Counted from the first letter of the stretch, positions 15,234 through 25,411 are shown. The stretch: DNA of 64,000 bases from Marinovum sp034669705 (GCF_034669705.1 NZ_JAXMOR010000018.1:1-64000); one strand, 5' to 3'. Notes: a model not told the origin generated them from the sequence alone. Translations and numbers: made by a program.

Positions 15234-15400
15234 GGTCTCGATCAGCTCAAGCGCGCGGCCTTTGACAGCGAAAGACCCACGCGACCGTGCAGGACCAGCG
15301 CAACCGCGTCCCGGCCCCCGCGCCGGGACCTCGTGGCCGGCGGAGAGGCCCCGGATCAGGTCCGGGGCACGGGGGGCCTGCTGGCGCGCCTTCGCGGATC
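15234..15400. repeat. Tandem duplication, copy B
   Basis: Diverged copy of 15035-15202. It contains the leucine-lysine-arginine codon stretch GATCAGCTCAAGCGCGCGGC from the end of the upstream gene, without an intact stop in that frame, and the third palindrome (15349-15367). Its distal 45 bp are now the 3' end of the minus-strand glycosyltransferase gene. Confidence 0.8.
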
Positions 15401-16606
15401 GCGCGACAGCGCCCTGCGCATCTCCTCGACCAGCGTCTCGGCGCCGAGCTTCGCGGTGAAGTCGCGTTCGATCCGCGCCCGGCCGGCGCCGCTCAGATGG
15501 CGCGCCAGGTCGGGGTCCTCGGCGATCCGCAGAATGGTGGCGGCCAGCACCTCCGGTTCCTTCGGTGGCACGAGGAGCCCCTCGACCCCGTCGTCGATCA
15601 GCTCGGCCACGCCGCCGGTGGCGGTGCCGATGGTAGGCACGCCGCAGGCGATTGCCTCCATGTAGGCCACCCCCAGCCCCTCGTACCAGCTGGCCAGCGC
15701 GAACACATGCGCCTGCAGCAGCCTGTCCCTGACCGTCGCCGCATCCACTGCGCCGAGCAGCCGGACATGCGCCTGCAGCCCGTACTGGCGGATCAGCTGC
15801 TCCAGCACCAGCCGAAAGCCGCTGCCGCCGTCATCGTCCTGGCCGGCGATTTCGAGCGTCACATCATGGCCGGCCGCACGCAGCTGCCGCACCGCCTCGA
15901 TCAGGTCCTGATGCCCCTTGGCGACATTGAGCCGTCCGCAGGAGAACAGCCGCAGCGGTTCGCCGGGCTGCACCGGCACGTAAGGCGCGTCGCGGCGCAG
16001 GAACCCGGTGTCGACCCCCATCGGCCGCAGCACCAGAGGCGGCAGGTCGTCTGGCTGTTCGGCGCGCATCTCGGCGATCAGCTGCCGGGTGATGACGGTG
16101 GCAAAGCGGGCGTGGCGCCACTTGTAGCGCTGGCCCGGACCATAGACCTCGAGCGCGCCGTGCAGGGTGAGCGAATAGCCCGGCCCGCCGAGGTGCTGCG
16201 CGAAGGCCGCGATCAGCGCGGCGCGGCCGCAGGAATGCACGTGGACATGGGCGATCCCCTCGCGGGCACAGTGTTCGCGCAGCGCCTCGCCGGCGGCGGC
16301 ACAGACCAGCACGTCCTTGAGCACCCCGGCCCCGTCGCGCCGCGCCTCGCGCAGCAGCTCGCCCCAGGGCAGGCGCGGCAACGCCCGGGCGGCGCGCGCC
16401 AGCGAGACCGCCCCGAGGTAGGTGGTGCGCGCCATCGCCGCCTGCGACCAGTCGTGCACGATCAGCCCGTCGGGCGGCGGCCGGGTGGACAACAGCACCG
16501 GGGTCACGCCCAGCGCCTCGATTTCGGCGATCTCGCGCCAGAAGAAGATATGGGTCTGCCCCGGGAACTGGGGCACGAGGTAGCCGAGTTTTTCCCGCTG
16601 GGGCAT
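15356..16606 (-). CDS. Glycosyltransferase family 4 (GT-B)
   Basis: About 416 aa from the ATG at 16606; an alternative ATG at 16660 would add 18 residues. The N-terminus LGYLVPQFPGQTHIFFWREI is typical of exopolysaccharide glycosyltransferases. C-terminal nucleotide-sugar domain: FSCGRLNVAKGHQDLIEAV, then SWYEGLGVAYMEA, the EX7E-type donor motif. Transfers a sugar from a nucleotide donor onto a lipid-linked saccharide at the cytoplasmic membrane. The final 15 residues or so (DPRRRASRPPVPRT) come from duplicated intergenic DNA. Divergent from the cluster at 16704. Confidence 0.88.
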   Translation of the reverse strand: MPQREKLGYLVPQFPGQTHIFFWREIAEIEALGVTPVLLSTRPPPDGLIVHDWSQAAMARTTYLGAVSLARAARALPRLPWGELLREARRDGAGVLKDVLVCAAAGEALREHCAREGIAHVHVHSCGRAALIAAFAQHLGGPGYSLTLHGALEVYGPGQRYKWRHARFATVITRQLIAEMRAEQPDDLPPLVLRPMGVDTGFLRRDAPYVPVQPGEPLRLFSCGRLNVAKGHQDLIEAVRQLRAAGHDVTLEIAGQDDDGGSGFRLVLEQLIRQYGLQAHVRLLGAVDAATVRDRLLQAHVFALASWYEGLGVAYMEAIACGVPTIGTATGGVAELIDDGVEGLLVPPKEPEVLAATILRIAEDPDLARHLSGAGRARIERDFTAKLGAETLVEEMRRALSRDPRRRASRPPVPRT

Positions 16607-16703
16607 GTGGGGATTCCGCAGTTTCTTCCGCGCTGCATCATGGTTTGGCCACAGTTGCATGTATAGTCCCGCAGGCTGCTATTAACCAATATGAGGCCCC
16701 GAC

Positions 16704-17543
16704 GTGCTGCAAAGGCCGCCTTTTGCACTGGCCGTGGTGATCCCCGCCCATGACGAGGCGCCCTGGATCCGGTCCTGTCTTGCTGCCGTGCTGGCCTCGG
16801 CCGGGCCGGCCTGCGCGCAGGTCATCGTGGTGGCCAACGGTTGCCGCGACGCCACCGCGGCGCTGGCGCGGGGCTGTGCCGGGGATTTCGCGGCGCGCGG
16901 TTGGCGGCTCGACGTGATCGAGCTCACCGAAGGCAGCAAGATCAAGGCGCTCAATGCCGGTGACGCGATTGCTCAAGCGCCGGTGCGTGCCTATCTCGAT
17001 GCTGACGTCGAGGTCGATACGGAGGTCCTGGGTCAATTGGCAGAGCATCTGAGCGCCCCGGCCCCCGCCTATGCCAGCGGCCGGCTCGAGATCACCCGGC
17101 CGCGCACCGCCGTCTCCCGCGCCTATGCCAGGATCTACCGCCAGGTGCCCTTCGTGGCCCAGGGCGTGCCTGGCTGCGGGCTGTTCGCGGTCAATGCCGC
17201 CGGACGCGCACGCTGGGGCGACTGGCCCGACATCATCTCTGACGACACCTTTGCCAGGCTGCAGTTCACCGCAGCCGAGCGACATGCCGTGCCCGGGCGC
17301 TATCGCTGGCCGCTGGTCGAGGGCTGGCGGGCGCTGGTGCGGGTGCGGCGGCGGCAAAACATCGGCGTGACGGAAATCCACCACGCCTTTCCGGCGCTGG
17401 TGGCCAATGACGAGAAGCCCCGTGTCAGCAGTGCGCGCAAGCTGCGGATGGCGCTGGCCGATCCGGCGGGGTTTGCGGTCTATGCCGGGGTGGCGCTGGC
17501 CACCCGGCTGGGCGGCGACAGCGGCTGGAGCCGCGGCCGATGA
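16704..17543 (+). CDS. Glycosyltransferase family 2 (GT-A)
   Basis: 279 aa, GTG start at 16704. Opens with AVVIPAHDEAPWIRSCL, the nucleotide-binding start of the GT2 fold. The DAD metal-binding motif is in YLDADVEVD near residue 100, and the acceptor-side DD is in IISDDTFARL. Cytoplasmic, acting on a lipid-linked acceptor. The stop overlaps the flippase start by 4 bp, so it heads the flippase/PKS/NRPS transcript. Confidence 0.87.
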   Translation: MLQRPPFALAVVIPAHDEAPWIRSCLAAVLASAGPACAQVIVVANGCRDATAALARGCAGDFAARGWRLDVIELTEGSKIKALNAGDAIAQAPVRAYLDADVEVDTEVLGQLAEHLSAPAPAYASGRLEITRPRTAVSRAYARIYRQVPFVAQGVPGCGLFAVNAAGRARWGDWPDIISDDTFARLQFTAAERHAVPGRYRWPLVEGWRALVRVRRRQNIGVTEIHHAFPALVANDEKPRVSSARKLRMALADPAGFAVYAGVALATRLGGDSGWSRGR

Positions 17544-18907
17544 TCGCGGTGGTCCGCAAGTTCCGCGGCGGCTCGCTGACCGCGCGTGCCCTGCGCTCGG
17601 CGCTGTTCACCCTCGGCGGCTTCGGGTCGGCCCAGCTGATCCGGCTGGCCTCGAACCTGATCCTGACCCGGGTGCTCTTTCCCGAGGCCTTCGGGATGAT
17701 GGCCCTGACCATGGTGTTCCTGCAGGGGCTGCAGATGTTTTCCGACGTCGGCGTCGCCCCGGCGATCCAGCAGAGCAAGCGCGGCGATGATGCCGATTTC
17801 CTTGATACCGCCTGGACCATTCAGGTGGTGCGCGGTTTCTGCCTTTGGCTGGCCGCCTGCGCGCTGGCCTGGCCGGCGTCGCAGATCTACGGCGAGCCGA
17901 TGCTGTTGCTGCTCTTGCCGGGGATGGGGCTGACGCTGATCGTGCAGGGCTTCAACCCGACCAAGATGGAGACCGCCAACCGCCACCTGATGCTCGGCCG
18001 GGTGACCCTGCTCGAGGTGGCGACCCAGGTGATCGGCACGCTGGTGGCGGTGGGGCTGGCCTTCTGGCTGCGCTCGGTCTGGGCGCTGGTGATCTCGGGC
18101 ATCTTCTCGATGTCGGTGCAGCTCTGGCTCAACAGCGTCTTTCTGCCCGGCCGGCGCAACCATTTCCGTTGGGAACGGCCGGCGGCGCGCGAGCTGATCA
18201 GCTTTGGCAAATGGATCTTCCTGTCGACGCTGGTGGGTTTCCTGTTCCACCAAGGCGACAAGATCATCCTCGGCCGCTACCTGCCGATTGCCGAGTTCGG
18301 GGTCTACAACATCGGCTATTTCCTTGCCTCCTTTCCGATGATGCTGGGGCTGATGATCACCCGCAAGGTGCTGATCCCGATCTACCGCGAGACCCCGCCC
18401 GGCGCGGACCCCGCGAATTTTGCCAAGCTGCGCAAGATGCGGGTGCTGGTCTCGACCGCGCTGATGGCGTTGCAGGCGGTGTTCGCCGCCTCGGGCGTCT
18501 GGCTGGTCGAGCTGCTCTATGACGAACGCTACGTGCTGGCCGGGCCGGTGGCGGTGGTGATCGCGATTGCGCAGATCCCGCTGGTGGTGGTGCTGACCTA
18601 TGACCAGACGGCGGTGGCCGCCGGCGACAGCCGCCGCTTCTTCCTGCTGCAGGCCACCCGGGCCTGCCTGATGGTGACCGGGCTGATCGTCGGGCTGCAG
18701 GTCGGCGGCTTGCTCGGGGCCTTGGCGGGGCAGGGGCTGGCGATGATCGCGGTCTATCCAGTGGTGGTGCGTCTGGCGCGCAAGATGCAGGCCTGGGATC
18801 CGCTGCACGACCTGGTCTTTGCCGCCGTCGGCCTGGCGATCGGGCTGGGCGCCTGGGCGCTCAACGCCGAGGCGATCATGCAGCTCATGCCGGGGGCGCA
18901 GCCATGA
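17540..18907 (+). CDS. Wzx-type polysaccharide flippase
   Basis: 455 aa integral membrane protein with about 12-14 helices, MOP superfamily, polysaccharide transporter branch. N-terminal pattern: LFTLGGFGSAQLIRLASNLILTR, then LFPEAFGMMALTMVFLQGL. The protein would flip an undecaprenyl-linked glycan, or possibly another lipid-linked product, across the inner membrane. It lies between a GT2 gene (4-bp overlap) and the PKS gene (87-bp gap with no gene). Confidence 0.9.
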   Translation: MIAVVRKFRGGSLTARALRSALFTLGGFGSAQLIRLASNLILTRVLFPEAFGMMALTMVFLQGLQMFSDVGVAPAIQQSKRGDDADFLDTAWTIQVVRGFCLWLAACALAWPASQIYGEPMLLLLLPGMGLTLIVQGFNPTKMETANRHLMLGRVTLLEVATQVIGTLVAVGLAFWLRSVWALVISGIFSMSVQLWLNSVFLPGRRNHFRWERPAARELISFGKWIFLSTLVGFLFHQGDKIILGRYLPIAEFGVYNIGYFLASFPMMLGLMITRKVLIPIYRETPPGADPANFAKLRKMRVLVSTALMALQAVFAASGVWLVELLYDERYVLAGPVAVVIAIAQIPLVVVLTYDQTAVAAGDSRRFFLLQATRACLMVTGLIVGLQVGGLLGALAGQGLAMIAVYPVVVRLARKMQAWDPLHDLVFAAVGLAIGLGAWALNAEAIMQLMPGAQP

Positions 18908-18994
18908 GCAGACCCGTGCGCCGCCTGACCTGCGCCCAAATTTCACCAAGTTCTTCCGGTATCCATTTACCCGGGGTCACTGCGGGAATGCCGG

Positions 18995-21900
18995 ATGTCT
19001 GCTGAGAATCACACCGCCACGGTCAGCGAGACCGATATCGCCATCGTCGGCATGGCCGCGCGCCTGCCGGGGGCTGCCTCTGTCGCGGCGTTCTGGGAGA
19101 ACCTGCGCGCGGGCCGCTCGTCGATCGTCCGGCTGGACGAAGAGGCGCTGCGCGAGGCCGGCGAAAGCCCCGGGCTGATGCGCCATCGCAACTACGTGCC
19201 CTATGCCGCGCCGCTCGACGGATTCGCCGATTTCGATGCCGAGTTCTTTGGCCTCTCGCCCAAGGACGCCGCGATCATGGATCCGCAGCACCGGCAGTTC
19301 CTCGAATGCGCCTGGGAGGCGATGGAAAGCGCCGGCCGCCCGCCGGAGGCCGCCCAAGGCCCGGTCGGGGTCTTTGCCGGGTCTGGCATGGGCAGCTATT
19401 TCTATTTCAACGTCTGTTCCAACCCCGATCTGGTGGACCAGACCGGGATGTTCCTGCTGCGCCATACCGGCAATGACAAGGATTTCATGGCCACAAGGCT
19501 GAGCCATGTGCTCGACCTCAAGGGCCCCTCGCTGAACCTGCAGACCGCCTGTTCCACCTCGCTGGTCGCCACCCATTACGCCGCGCAGTCGCTGATCAAC
19601 GGCGAATGCGACATGGCGCTGGCCGGCGGCGCCACCATCGAGCTGCCGCAGGGCCGGGGCTATCTCTACAAGGAAAACGAGATCCTCTCGCCGGACGGGC
19701 AATGCCATGCCTTCGATCACCGGGCGCAGGGCACGGTCTTCGGCTCTGGTGTGGGCGTGGTGGTGCTGCGCCGGCTGGCGGATGCGTTGCGCGATGGCGA
19801 TCCCGTCTGGGCGGTCATCAAGGGTTCGGCAGTCAACAACGACGGCGCCGCCAAGGCCGGCTACCTCGCGCCCTCGGTCGAGGGGCAGGCAGCGGCAATT
19901 GCCGAGGCGCAGGCGATGGCGGGCGTGAGTGCCGAGACCATCGACTACGTCGAATGCCACGGCACCGGCACCTATCTTGGCGATCCCATCGAAGTCGCGG
20001 CGCTGACCCAGGCTTTCGAGGAAACCACCGATGCGAAAGGCTTCTGCCGCATCGGCTCGGTCAAGACCAACATCGGGCACCTGGACACGGCCGCCGGCGT
20101 CGCCAGCCTGATCAAGACCTCGCTGGCGCTGAGCCACCGCGAGATGCCGCCCAGCCTCGGCTATGAGAAACCCAACCCGGCGATCGATTTCGAGGGCTCG
20201 CCGTTCCGCGTCAATGACCGGCTGACCCCCTGGGCCGCGGGCACCGGCCCTCGCCGCGCCGGGGTCAATTCGCTGGGGGTCGGCGGCACCAATGCGCATG
20301 TGGTGCTCGAGGAAGCGCCGGAGCGCCCGGCCTCTGAGGCCAGCGACTGGCCGTTCCACATCCTCACCGTCACCGGCCGCAGCAAGGCGGCGGTCGAGGC
20401 CAACGCCCGCAAGCTCGCCGCCCACCTGCGCGCCCATCCCGAGCAGAGCCTTGCCGATGTCGCCTATACGCTGGAAACCGGCCGGCGGAAATTCGAGCAC
20501 CGCCGGGTGCTGGTGGCCGAAAGCCACGATCAGGCCGCCGACCTGCTGGAAACGCTCGATCCGCGTCGGGTCTTTGCCCATAGCGCGCTGGAGGCCAGCC
20601 CCGAGGTGGTCTTCATGTTTCCCGGCGGCGGGGCGCAATATGCCGGGATGGCGCGCGATCTCTACGAGACCGAGCCGGTCTTTGCCGACTGGATCGACCG
20701 CGGTCTCGAGATCCTGCAACCGAAGCTCGATTACGACATCCGCGCCCTGTGGCTCCCGCGCGAGGAGGACCGGCACCGGGCCGATGCGCGGCTCAAGCAG
20801 CCCTCGGTGCAGCTGCCGCTGATCCTGATCGTCGAATACGCTCTCGCAAGGCTCTGGCAGAGCTGGGGCGTCGAACCCGCGGCGCTGGTCGGCCATTCCA
20901 TGGGCGAGAATGCCGCCGCCTGTCTTGCCGGGGTGATGTCCTTCGAGGATTGCATCGGCCTCGTCCACCTGCGCGGCCAGCTCTTCGATACGGTGCCGGC
21001 CGGCGGCATGCTCTCGGTGTCGCTCTCGGCCGAGGCGCTGACGCCCTACCTCGGCGAGGGGCTCGACCTCGCTTCGGTCAATGCGCCGGAGCTCTCGGTC
21101 GCCTCCGGTCCGCAGGCAGCGCTGGATGCGCTGGAGGTGCGGCTGACAGCCGACGGCATCGACTGTCAGCGCGTCGCCATCGACATCGCCGCCCATTCCG
21201 CCATGCTGGAGCCGATCCTCGGCAGGTTCCGTGCCTACCTGAAGGGCATCACGCTGCATCCGCCACGCATCCCGGTGATCTCGAACCGCAGCGGCCAGCC
21301 GCTGACCGCCGACGAGGCCACCGATCCCGACTACTGGGTCGGCCACCTGCGCAACACCGTGCAGTTCGCGCGCTGCATCGGCACGCTGGCGCAGACCCCG
21401 AACCGCGTCTTCCTCGAGGTTGGCCCCGGCAAGGCGCTGGCCTCGCTGGCCCGCCTGCATCCCGATCTGCCCGCCAATCAGGTGCTGGGCAGCCTGCGTC
21501 ACCCCGAGGACGCCGTCGCCGATGATGCCCATTTCCTCGCCGCCCTCGGCCGGCTCTCGGCGCTGGGCGTGGCGATCGACTGGGACCAGATCTGGGGCGA
21601 GGCGCGGCGCAACCGCGTGGTGCTGCCAAGCTATGCCTTCCAGCACCAGACCTATTACATCGAGCCGGGCGAGGCGCGCGACAGCCAGCCCGAGAGCTTC
21701 CTGACCCGCTCCGACGAGATCGAGACCTGGGCCAGCCGCATCGCCTGGGTGCCGGGGCTGGCCGCCTGCGAGGTGGATGTCGAGACCGAGCTGCACCTGA
21801 CCACGCCCGAGACCTGGCTGATGTTCATGGATGACGCCGGTCTGGCCCGCCGGGTGGCCGAAAAGCTGCGCGCCGCCAACCACACGGTGATCGAGGTCTG

Positions 21901-24900
21901 GCCCGGCGATGCCTTTGCCCGCGCGGGCGAGGGGTCCTACGTGCTGGCGCCCGAGCGCGGCCGCGAGGGCTATGACCTGCTGATCCGCGACCTGATGGCG
22001 CATGGGGTGGTGCCGAGCCGGGTGGCGCATTTCTGGCTGGTCACCCGCGACGAGGGCCACCGCCCGGGCTCGTCCTATTTCCACCGGGTGCAGGAGCAGG
22101 GCTTCTACTCGCTGCTGTTCCTCGCTCAGGCGATGGAAGAGGAGAGCCTGCCCAAGCCGCTGCACATCACCGCGCTGACCAATGGGGCCGCCCGCGTCCG
22201 GCAGGACGCGCTGCGCTGGCCCGAGAAATCGACCCTCGCCGGCCCGCTGCGGGTGATCCCGCATGAGCTGCCGGGCGTCACCACCGCGCTGCTCGATCTG
22301 GAACTGCCGGAAGGCCGGACCCGCAAGGACCGGCTCGAACCGCTGGCGCTGCAGGTGCTCGAAGACCTGCTCGCCCCGCCGCTGAATTCCGAGGCCGCCC
22401 TGCGCGGCGCGAAACGCTTTGTCCGGGCGCCGCGCGCCTTGCCGCTGCCCGCCAGTGCGGATCCTTCGGTGCGCGAAGGCGGCACCTATCTGATCACCGG
22501 CGGTTTCGGGGGCATCGGTCTCAGCATCTCCCGCCGGCTGGTGGCCGAGGGCGCGCGCCACATCGTGCTGGTCTCGCGCAGCGCCCTGCCGCCGCGGTCC
22601 GACTGGGACCGCCATTGCAGGGCCCACGGCCCGCAGGATGCCACCACCCGCCGGATCGAGGCGGTCGCGGCGCTCGAGGCTGACGGGGCCGAGGTTCTGA
22701 TCGCCGAGGCCGACGTCAGCAACCTGCAACAGATGCAGGCCGTGGCCGAGCAGGCAACCGAGCGCTTCGGCGCGATCCACGGCGTGATCCATGCTGCCGG
22801 TGTGGTCGATGATGCGCCGCTGCTGGCCAAGACCCAGATCGGCATCGAGAACGTGCTGACGCCCAAGATCCACGGCGCCAAGGTGCTGGCGCAGCTCTTC
22901 CCCGACGGCGCGCTCGACTGGCTGGTGCTGTTCTCCTCCAGCTCGACCGTCACCGCCCCCGCCGGCCAGGTCGATTACGTCGCCGCCAACGAATACCTCA
23001 ATGCCGTGGCGCAGTCCTGCCACGGCGGCAAGACGCGGGTGCTGGCACTGAACTGGGGTATCTGGGCCGAGGTCGGCATGGCCGCCCGGGCAGTGGCCGA
23101 GCGCACCGGCGATCTGCCGGCGCCGCCGCGCACGCCCGCCGGCCAGCCGCTGCTCGACACCGCCACTTTCGATGACACGGGCGCGCGGATGTTCGAGGCC
23201 AGCTGGCGGCCCTCGGAGCGCTGGGCTCTGGATGAGCACCGCACCCGCGACGGCCGGGCGCTGCTGCCCGGCACCGGCTATCTCGAACTGGCCGCGGAGG
23301 CGCTCGCAACCCAGGGCGAGACCGGCCCCTATGCGATCCGCGATCTGACCTTCCTGCGGCCGCTGCACACCCCCGACGACAGCGACACCGAGATCCGCCT
23401 GCACCTGCGCCGTTCGGACGCCGGTTATGCGATGCAGGTGCGCAGTGCCGTGACCCACCAGGGCCGCACCGGCTGGCAGCTGCATGCCGAGGCCGAGCTG
23501 GCGCTGAAATCGCAGCCGATGCCGCCGCCGCTCGACCTGGCGGCGATCCGCGGCCGCTGCGAGGGCGGTCAGTTCAGCGAGATCCCGTTGCGGTCGGCGC
23601 AGGAGATGCACCTCGATTTCGGCCCGCGCTGGCGGGTGCTGCGCGCCACGGCGCTGGGCCGGGGCGAGGGCATCGCCGACCTGGTTTTGCCACCCGAGGC
23701 CGGTGATGACCGGACACCGCTGCATCCGGCGCTGATGGATATCGCCACCGGCTGGGCGATGGAGCTGATCGCGGGGTATGATCCGGCGGCGCTCTGGGTG
23801 CCGATGTCCTACGGGCAGGTGCAGGTTTTCGGCCCGCTGCCAGACCATATGGTAAGCTGGGTGCGCATCGCCGACAGGGCCGCCGCGAGCGACCCGGTGG
23901 CCCGGTTTGACATCACCCTGACCGACACCGAGGGCCGGGTCTGCGTCGCCATCGAAGGCTTCTCGATCAAGCGGCTCGATTCCGGCAGTTTCGCCGCCGC
24001 GCCGCGACCCACTGCCGCCGAATTGCGGTTTGACGCCGCCGATGAGGTCCAGCCCCTCTCGCCGGCCGAAGAGCGCCTGCAGCACAACCTGGGCCAGGGC
24101 ATCCGCCCCAACGAGGGCGCCGAGGCCTTCCTGCGCGCGCTCGCCACCGACCTGCCGCAGCTGGTGGTCTCCTCGCTCGACCTGCCGGCGCTGATCGCCC
24201 AGTCGGGCCAGAGTGCCGCCACACCCACTGGCGGCCAGCAGTTCGAGCGTCCCGATCTCGACACCGATTTCGTCGCGCCGGAGACCGATATCGAACGCAC
24301 CCTTGCCGGCTTCTGGCAGGAGCTGCTCGGGGTCGGCCAGATCGGCGCCGAGGACAATTTCTTCGATCTCGGCGGTCACAGCCTGATCGCGGTGCGGCTG
24401 TTTGCGATGATCAAGAAGACCTATCGTGCCGAGTTCCCGATCTCTGTGCTGTTCGAGGCGCCCACCATCCGGGCCTGCGCCGCGCTGATCGCGGCGCGCG
24501 TCGGTCCGCAAGCCGCCGAAGAGGGCCCGCAAGGGACCGAGGAGGACCAGCGCCGCTTTACCCATGTGGTGCCGATGCACGAGGGCGAGGGCAGTGACCG
24601 CACGCCCTTCTTCCTGGTCGCCGGCATGTTCGGCAATGTGCTCAACCTGCGCCATCTGGCCAACCTGATCGGTTCGGACCGGCCGTTCTATGGCCTGCAG
24701 GCGCGTGGTCTTTATGGTGACGACCAGCCGCACCGCGACATCCGCGAGGCCGCCCGCGACTATATCGCCGAACTGCGGCAGGTGCAGCCGCAGGGCCCCT
24801 ACCTGCTGGGCGGCTTTTCGGGCGGCGGCATCACCGCCTACGAGATGGCCCACCAGCTCGAGGCGGTGGGCGAGGAGGTGGCGCTGGTGGTCATGCTCGA

Positions 24901-25411
24901 CACGCCGCTGCCGGTGCGCCGCAGCCTGACGCTGAAGGACCGCGCGCTGATCCAGTGGCAGGAGCTGCGCCGCGGCGGGCTGGCTTATCCGCTGCGTTGG
25001 GCCGCCCGCCGCATCCGCTGGGAGCTCGACAAGCGGCGCGCTGTCGAGATCGAGGAAACCCCCGAGCACCAGTTCCACAACGCCGCCATCGAGGCCGCCT
25101 TCTACGATGCCGTGGCCGCCTATCCGATGCGCGGCTGGTGCGGCAACCTGCATCTCTTCCGCCCGCCGATGCGCGGCAAATGGCAGGTTTCCGGTGGCCG
25201 GCTGGTGGACGGCGACCGCGCCTATGTGCTGCCCGACAACGACTGGACCGGCTGGGTGCCCGGGCTTAACGTCGAAGAGGTGCCGGGCACCCATGATTCC
25301 ATGGTGCTGGAGCCCAATGTCCGTGTCCTTGCCGCCCGCATCCGCGCCGCGATCGAGGCCGCCGAAGTGCCTAACCCTGTGTATGTCCCGAGTGATAAAG
25401 CGGCGGAGTGA
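18995..25411 (+). CDS. Type I polyketide synthase, KS-AT-KR-DH-ACP-TE
   Basis: 2138 aa single-module synthase. Ketosynthase (about 13-440) with Cys186 (TACSTS), His322 (CHGTGT) and His362 (NIGHLD). Acyltransferase (about 540-850) with Ser635 in GHSMGE; the specificity motif reads IAAH, so malonyl versus methylmalonyl is not predictable. Region 890-1150 resembles a KR structural subdomain. The ketoreductase has TGGFGGIG at about 1168 and Tyr1328. A dehydratase-like domain follows, with His1415 and Asp1582. Carrier protein Ser1796 in GGHSL. Thioesterase Ser1942 in GFSGG and His2100. The DH lies after the KR, not before it as usual. The thioesterase makes this the terminal module. No Ppant transferase gene is visible in the window. 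Confidence 0.95.
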   Translation: MSAENHTATVSETDIAIVGMAARLPGAASVAAFWENLRAGRSSIVRLDEEALREAGESPGLMRHRNYVPYAAPLDGFADFDAEFFGLSPKDAAIMDPQHRQFLECAWEAMESAGRPPEAAQGPVGVFAGSGMGSYFYFNVCSNPDLVDQTGMFLLRHTGNDKDFMATRLSHVLDLKGPSLNLQTACSTSLVATHYAAQSLINGECDMALAGGATIELPQGRGYLYKENEILSPDGQCHAFDHRAQGTVFGSGVGVVVLRRLADALRDGDPVWAVIKGSAVNNDGAAKAGYLAPSVEGQAAAIAEAQAMAGVSAETIDYVECHGTGTYLGDPIEVAALTQAFEETTDAKGFCRIGSVKTNIGHLDTAAGVASLIKTSLALSHREMPPSLGYEKPNPAIDFEGSPFRVNDRLTPWAAGTGPRRAGVNSLGVGGTNAHVVLEEAPERPASEASDWPFHILTVTGRSKAAVEANARKLAAHLRAHPEQSLADVAYTLETGRRKFEHRRVLVAESHDQAADLLETLDPRRVFAHSALEASPEVVFMFPGGGAQYAGMARDLYETEPVFADWIDRGLEILQPKLDYDIRALWLPREEDRHRADARLKQPSVQLPLILIVEYALARLWQSWGVEPAALVGHSMGENAAACLAGVMSFEDCIGLVHLRGQLFDTVPAGGMLSVSLSAEALTPYLGEGLDLASVNAPELSVASGPQAALDALEVRLTADGIDCQRVAIDIAAHSAMLEPILGRFRAYLKGITLHPPRIPVISNRSGQPLTADEATDPDYWVGHLRNTVQFARCIGTLAQTPNRVFLEVGPGKALASLARLHPDLPANQVLGSLRHPEDAVADDAHFLAALGRLSALGVAIDWDQIWGEARRNRVVLPSYAFQHQTYYIEPGEARDSQPESFLTRSDEIETWASRIAWVPGLAACEVDVETELHLTTPETWLMFMDDAGLARRVAEKLRAANHTVIEVWPGDAFARAGEGSYVLAPERGREGYDLLIRDLMAHGVVPSRVAHFWLVTRDEGHRPGSSYFHRVQEQGFYSLLFLAQAMEEESLPKPLHITALTNGAARVRQDALRWPEKSTLAGPLRVIPHELPGVTTALLDLELPEGRTRKDRLEPLALQVLEDLLAPPLNSEAALRGAKRFVRAPRALPLPASADPSVREGGTYLITGGFGGIGLSISRRLVAEGARHIVLVSRSALPPRSDWDRHCRAHGPQDATTRRIEAVAALEADGAEVLIAEADVSNLQQMQAVAEQATERFGAIHGVIHAAGVVDDAPLLAKTQIGIENVLTPKIHGAKVLAQLFPDGALDWLVLFSSSSTVTAPAGQVDYVAANEYLNAVAQSCHGGKTRVLALNWGIWAEVGMAARAVAERTGDLPAPPRTPAGQPLLDTATFDDTGARMFEASWRPSERWALDEHRTRDGRALLPGTGYLELAAEALATQGETGPYAIRDLTFLRPLHTPDDSDTEIRLHLRRSDAGYAMQVRSAVTHQGRTGWQLHAEAELALKSQPMPPPLDLAAIRGRCEGGQFSEIPLRSAQEMHLDFGPRWRVLRATALGRGEGIADLVLPPEAGDDRTPLHPALMDIATGWAMELIAGYDPAALWVPMSYGQVQVFGPLPDHMVSWVRIADRAAASDPVARFDITLTDTEGRVCVAIEGFSIKRLDSGSFAAAPRPTAAELRFDAADEVQPLSPAEERLQHNLGQGIRPNEGAEAFLRALATDLPQLVVSSLDLPALIAQSGQSAATPTGGQQFERPDLDTDFVAPETDIERTLAGFWQELLGVGQIGAEDNFFDLGGHSLIAVRLFAMIKKTYRAEFPISVLFEAPTIRACAALIAARVGPQAAEEGPQGTEEDQRRFTHVVPMHEGEGSDRTPFFLVAGMFGNVLNLRHLANLIGSDRPFYGLQARGLYGDDQPHRDIREAARDYIAELRQVQPQGPYLLGGFSGGGITAYEMAHQLEAVGEEVALVVMLDTPLPVRRSLTLKDRALIQWQELRRGGLAYPLRWAARRIRWELDKRRAVEIEETPEHQFHNAAIEAAFYDAVAAYPMRGWCGNLHLFRPPMRGKWQVSGGRLVDGDRAYVLPDNDWTGWVPGLNVEEVPGTHDSMVLEPNVRVLAARIRAAIEAAEVPNPVYVPSDKAAE

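Noticed and set aside
18977..25294. Very long open frame (about 2100 codons) on the minus strand
   Set aside because: It is the antisense of the PKS gene. Its translation is rich in Gly, Arg, Gln and His with no domain pattern, typical of a GC-rich shadow frame.
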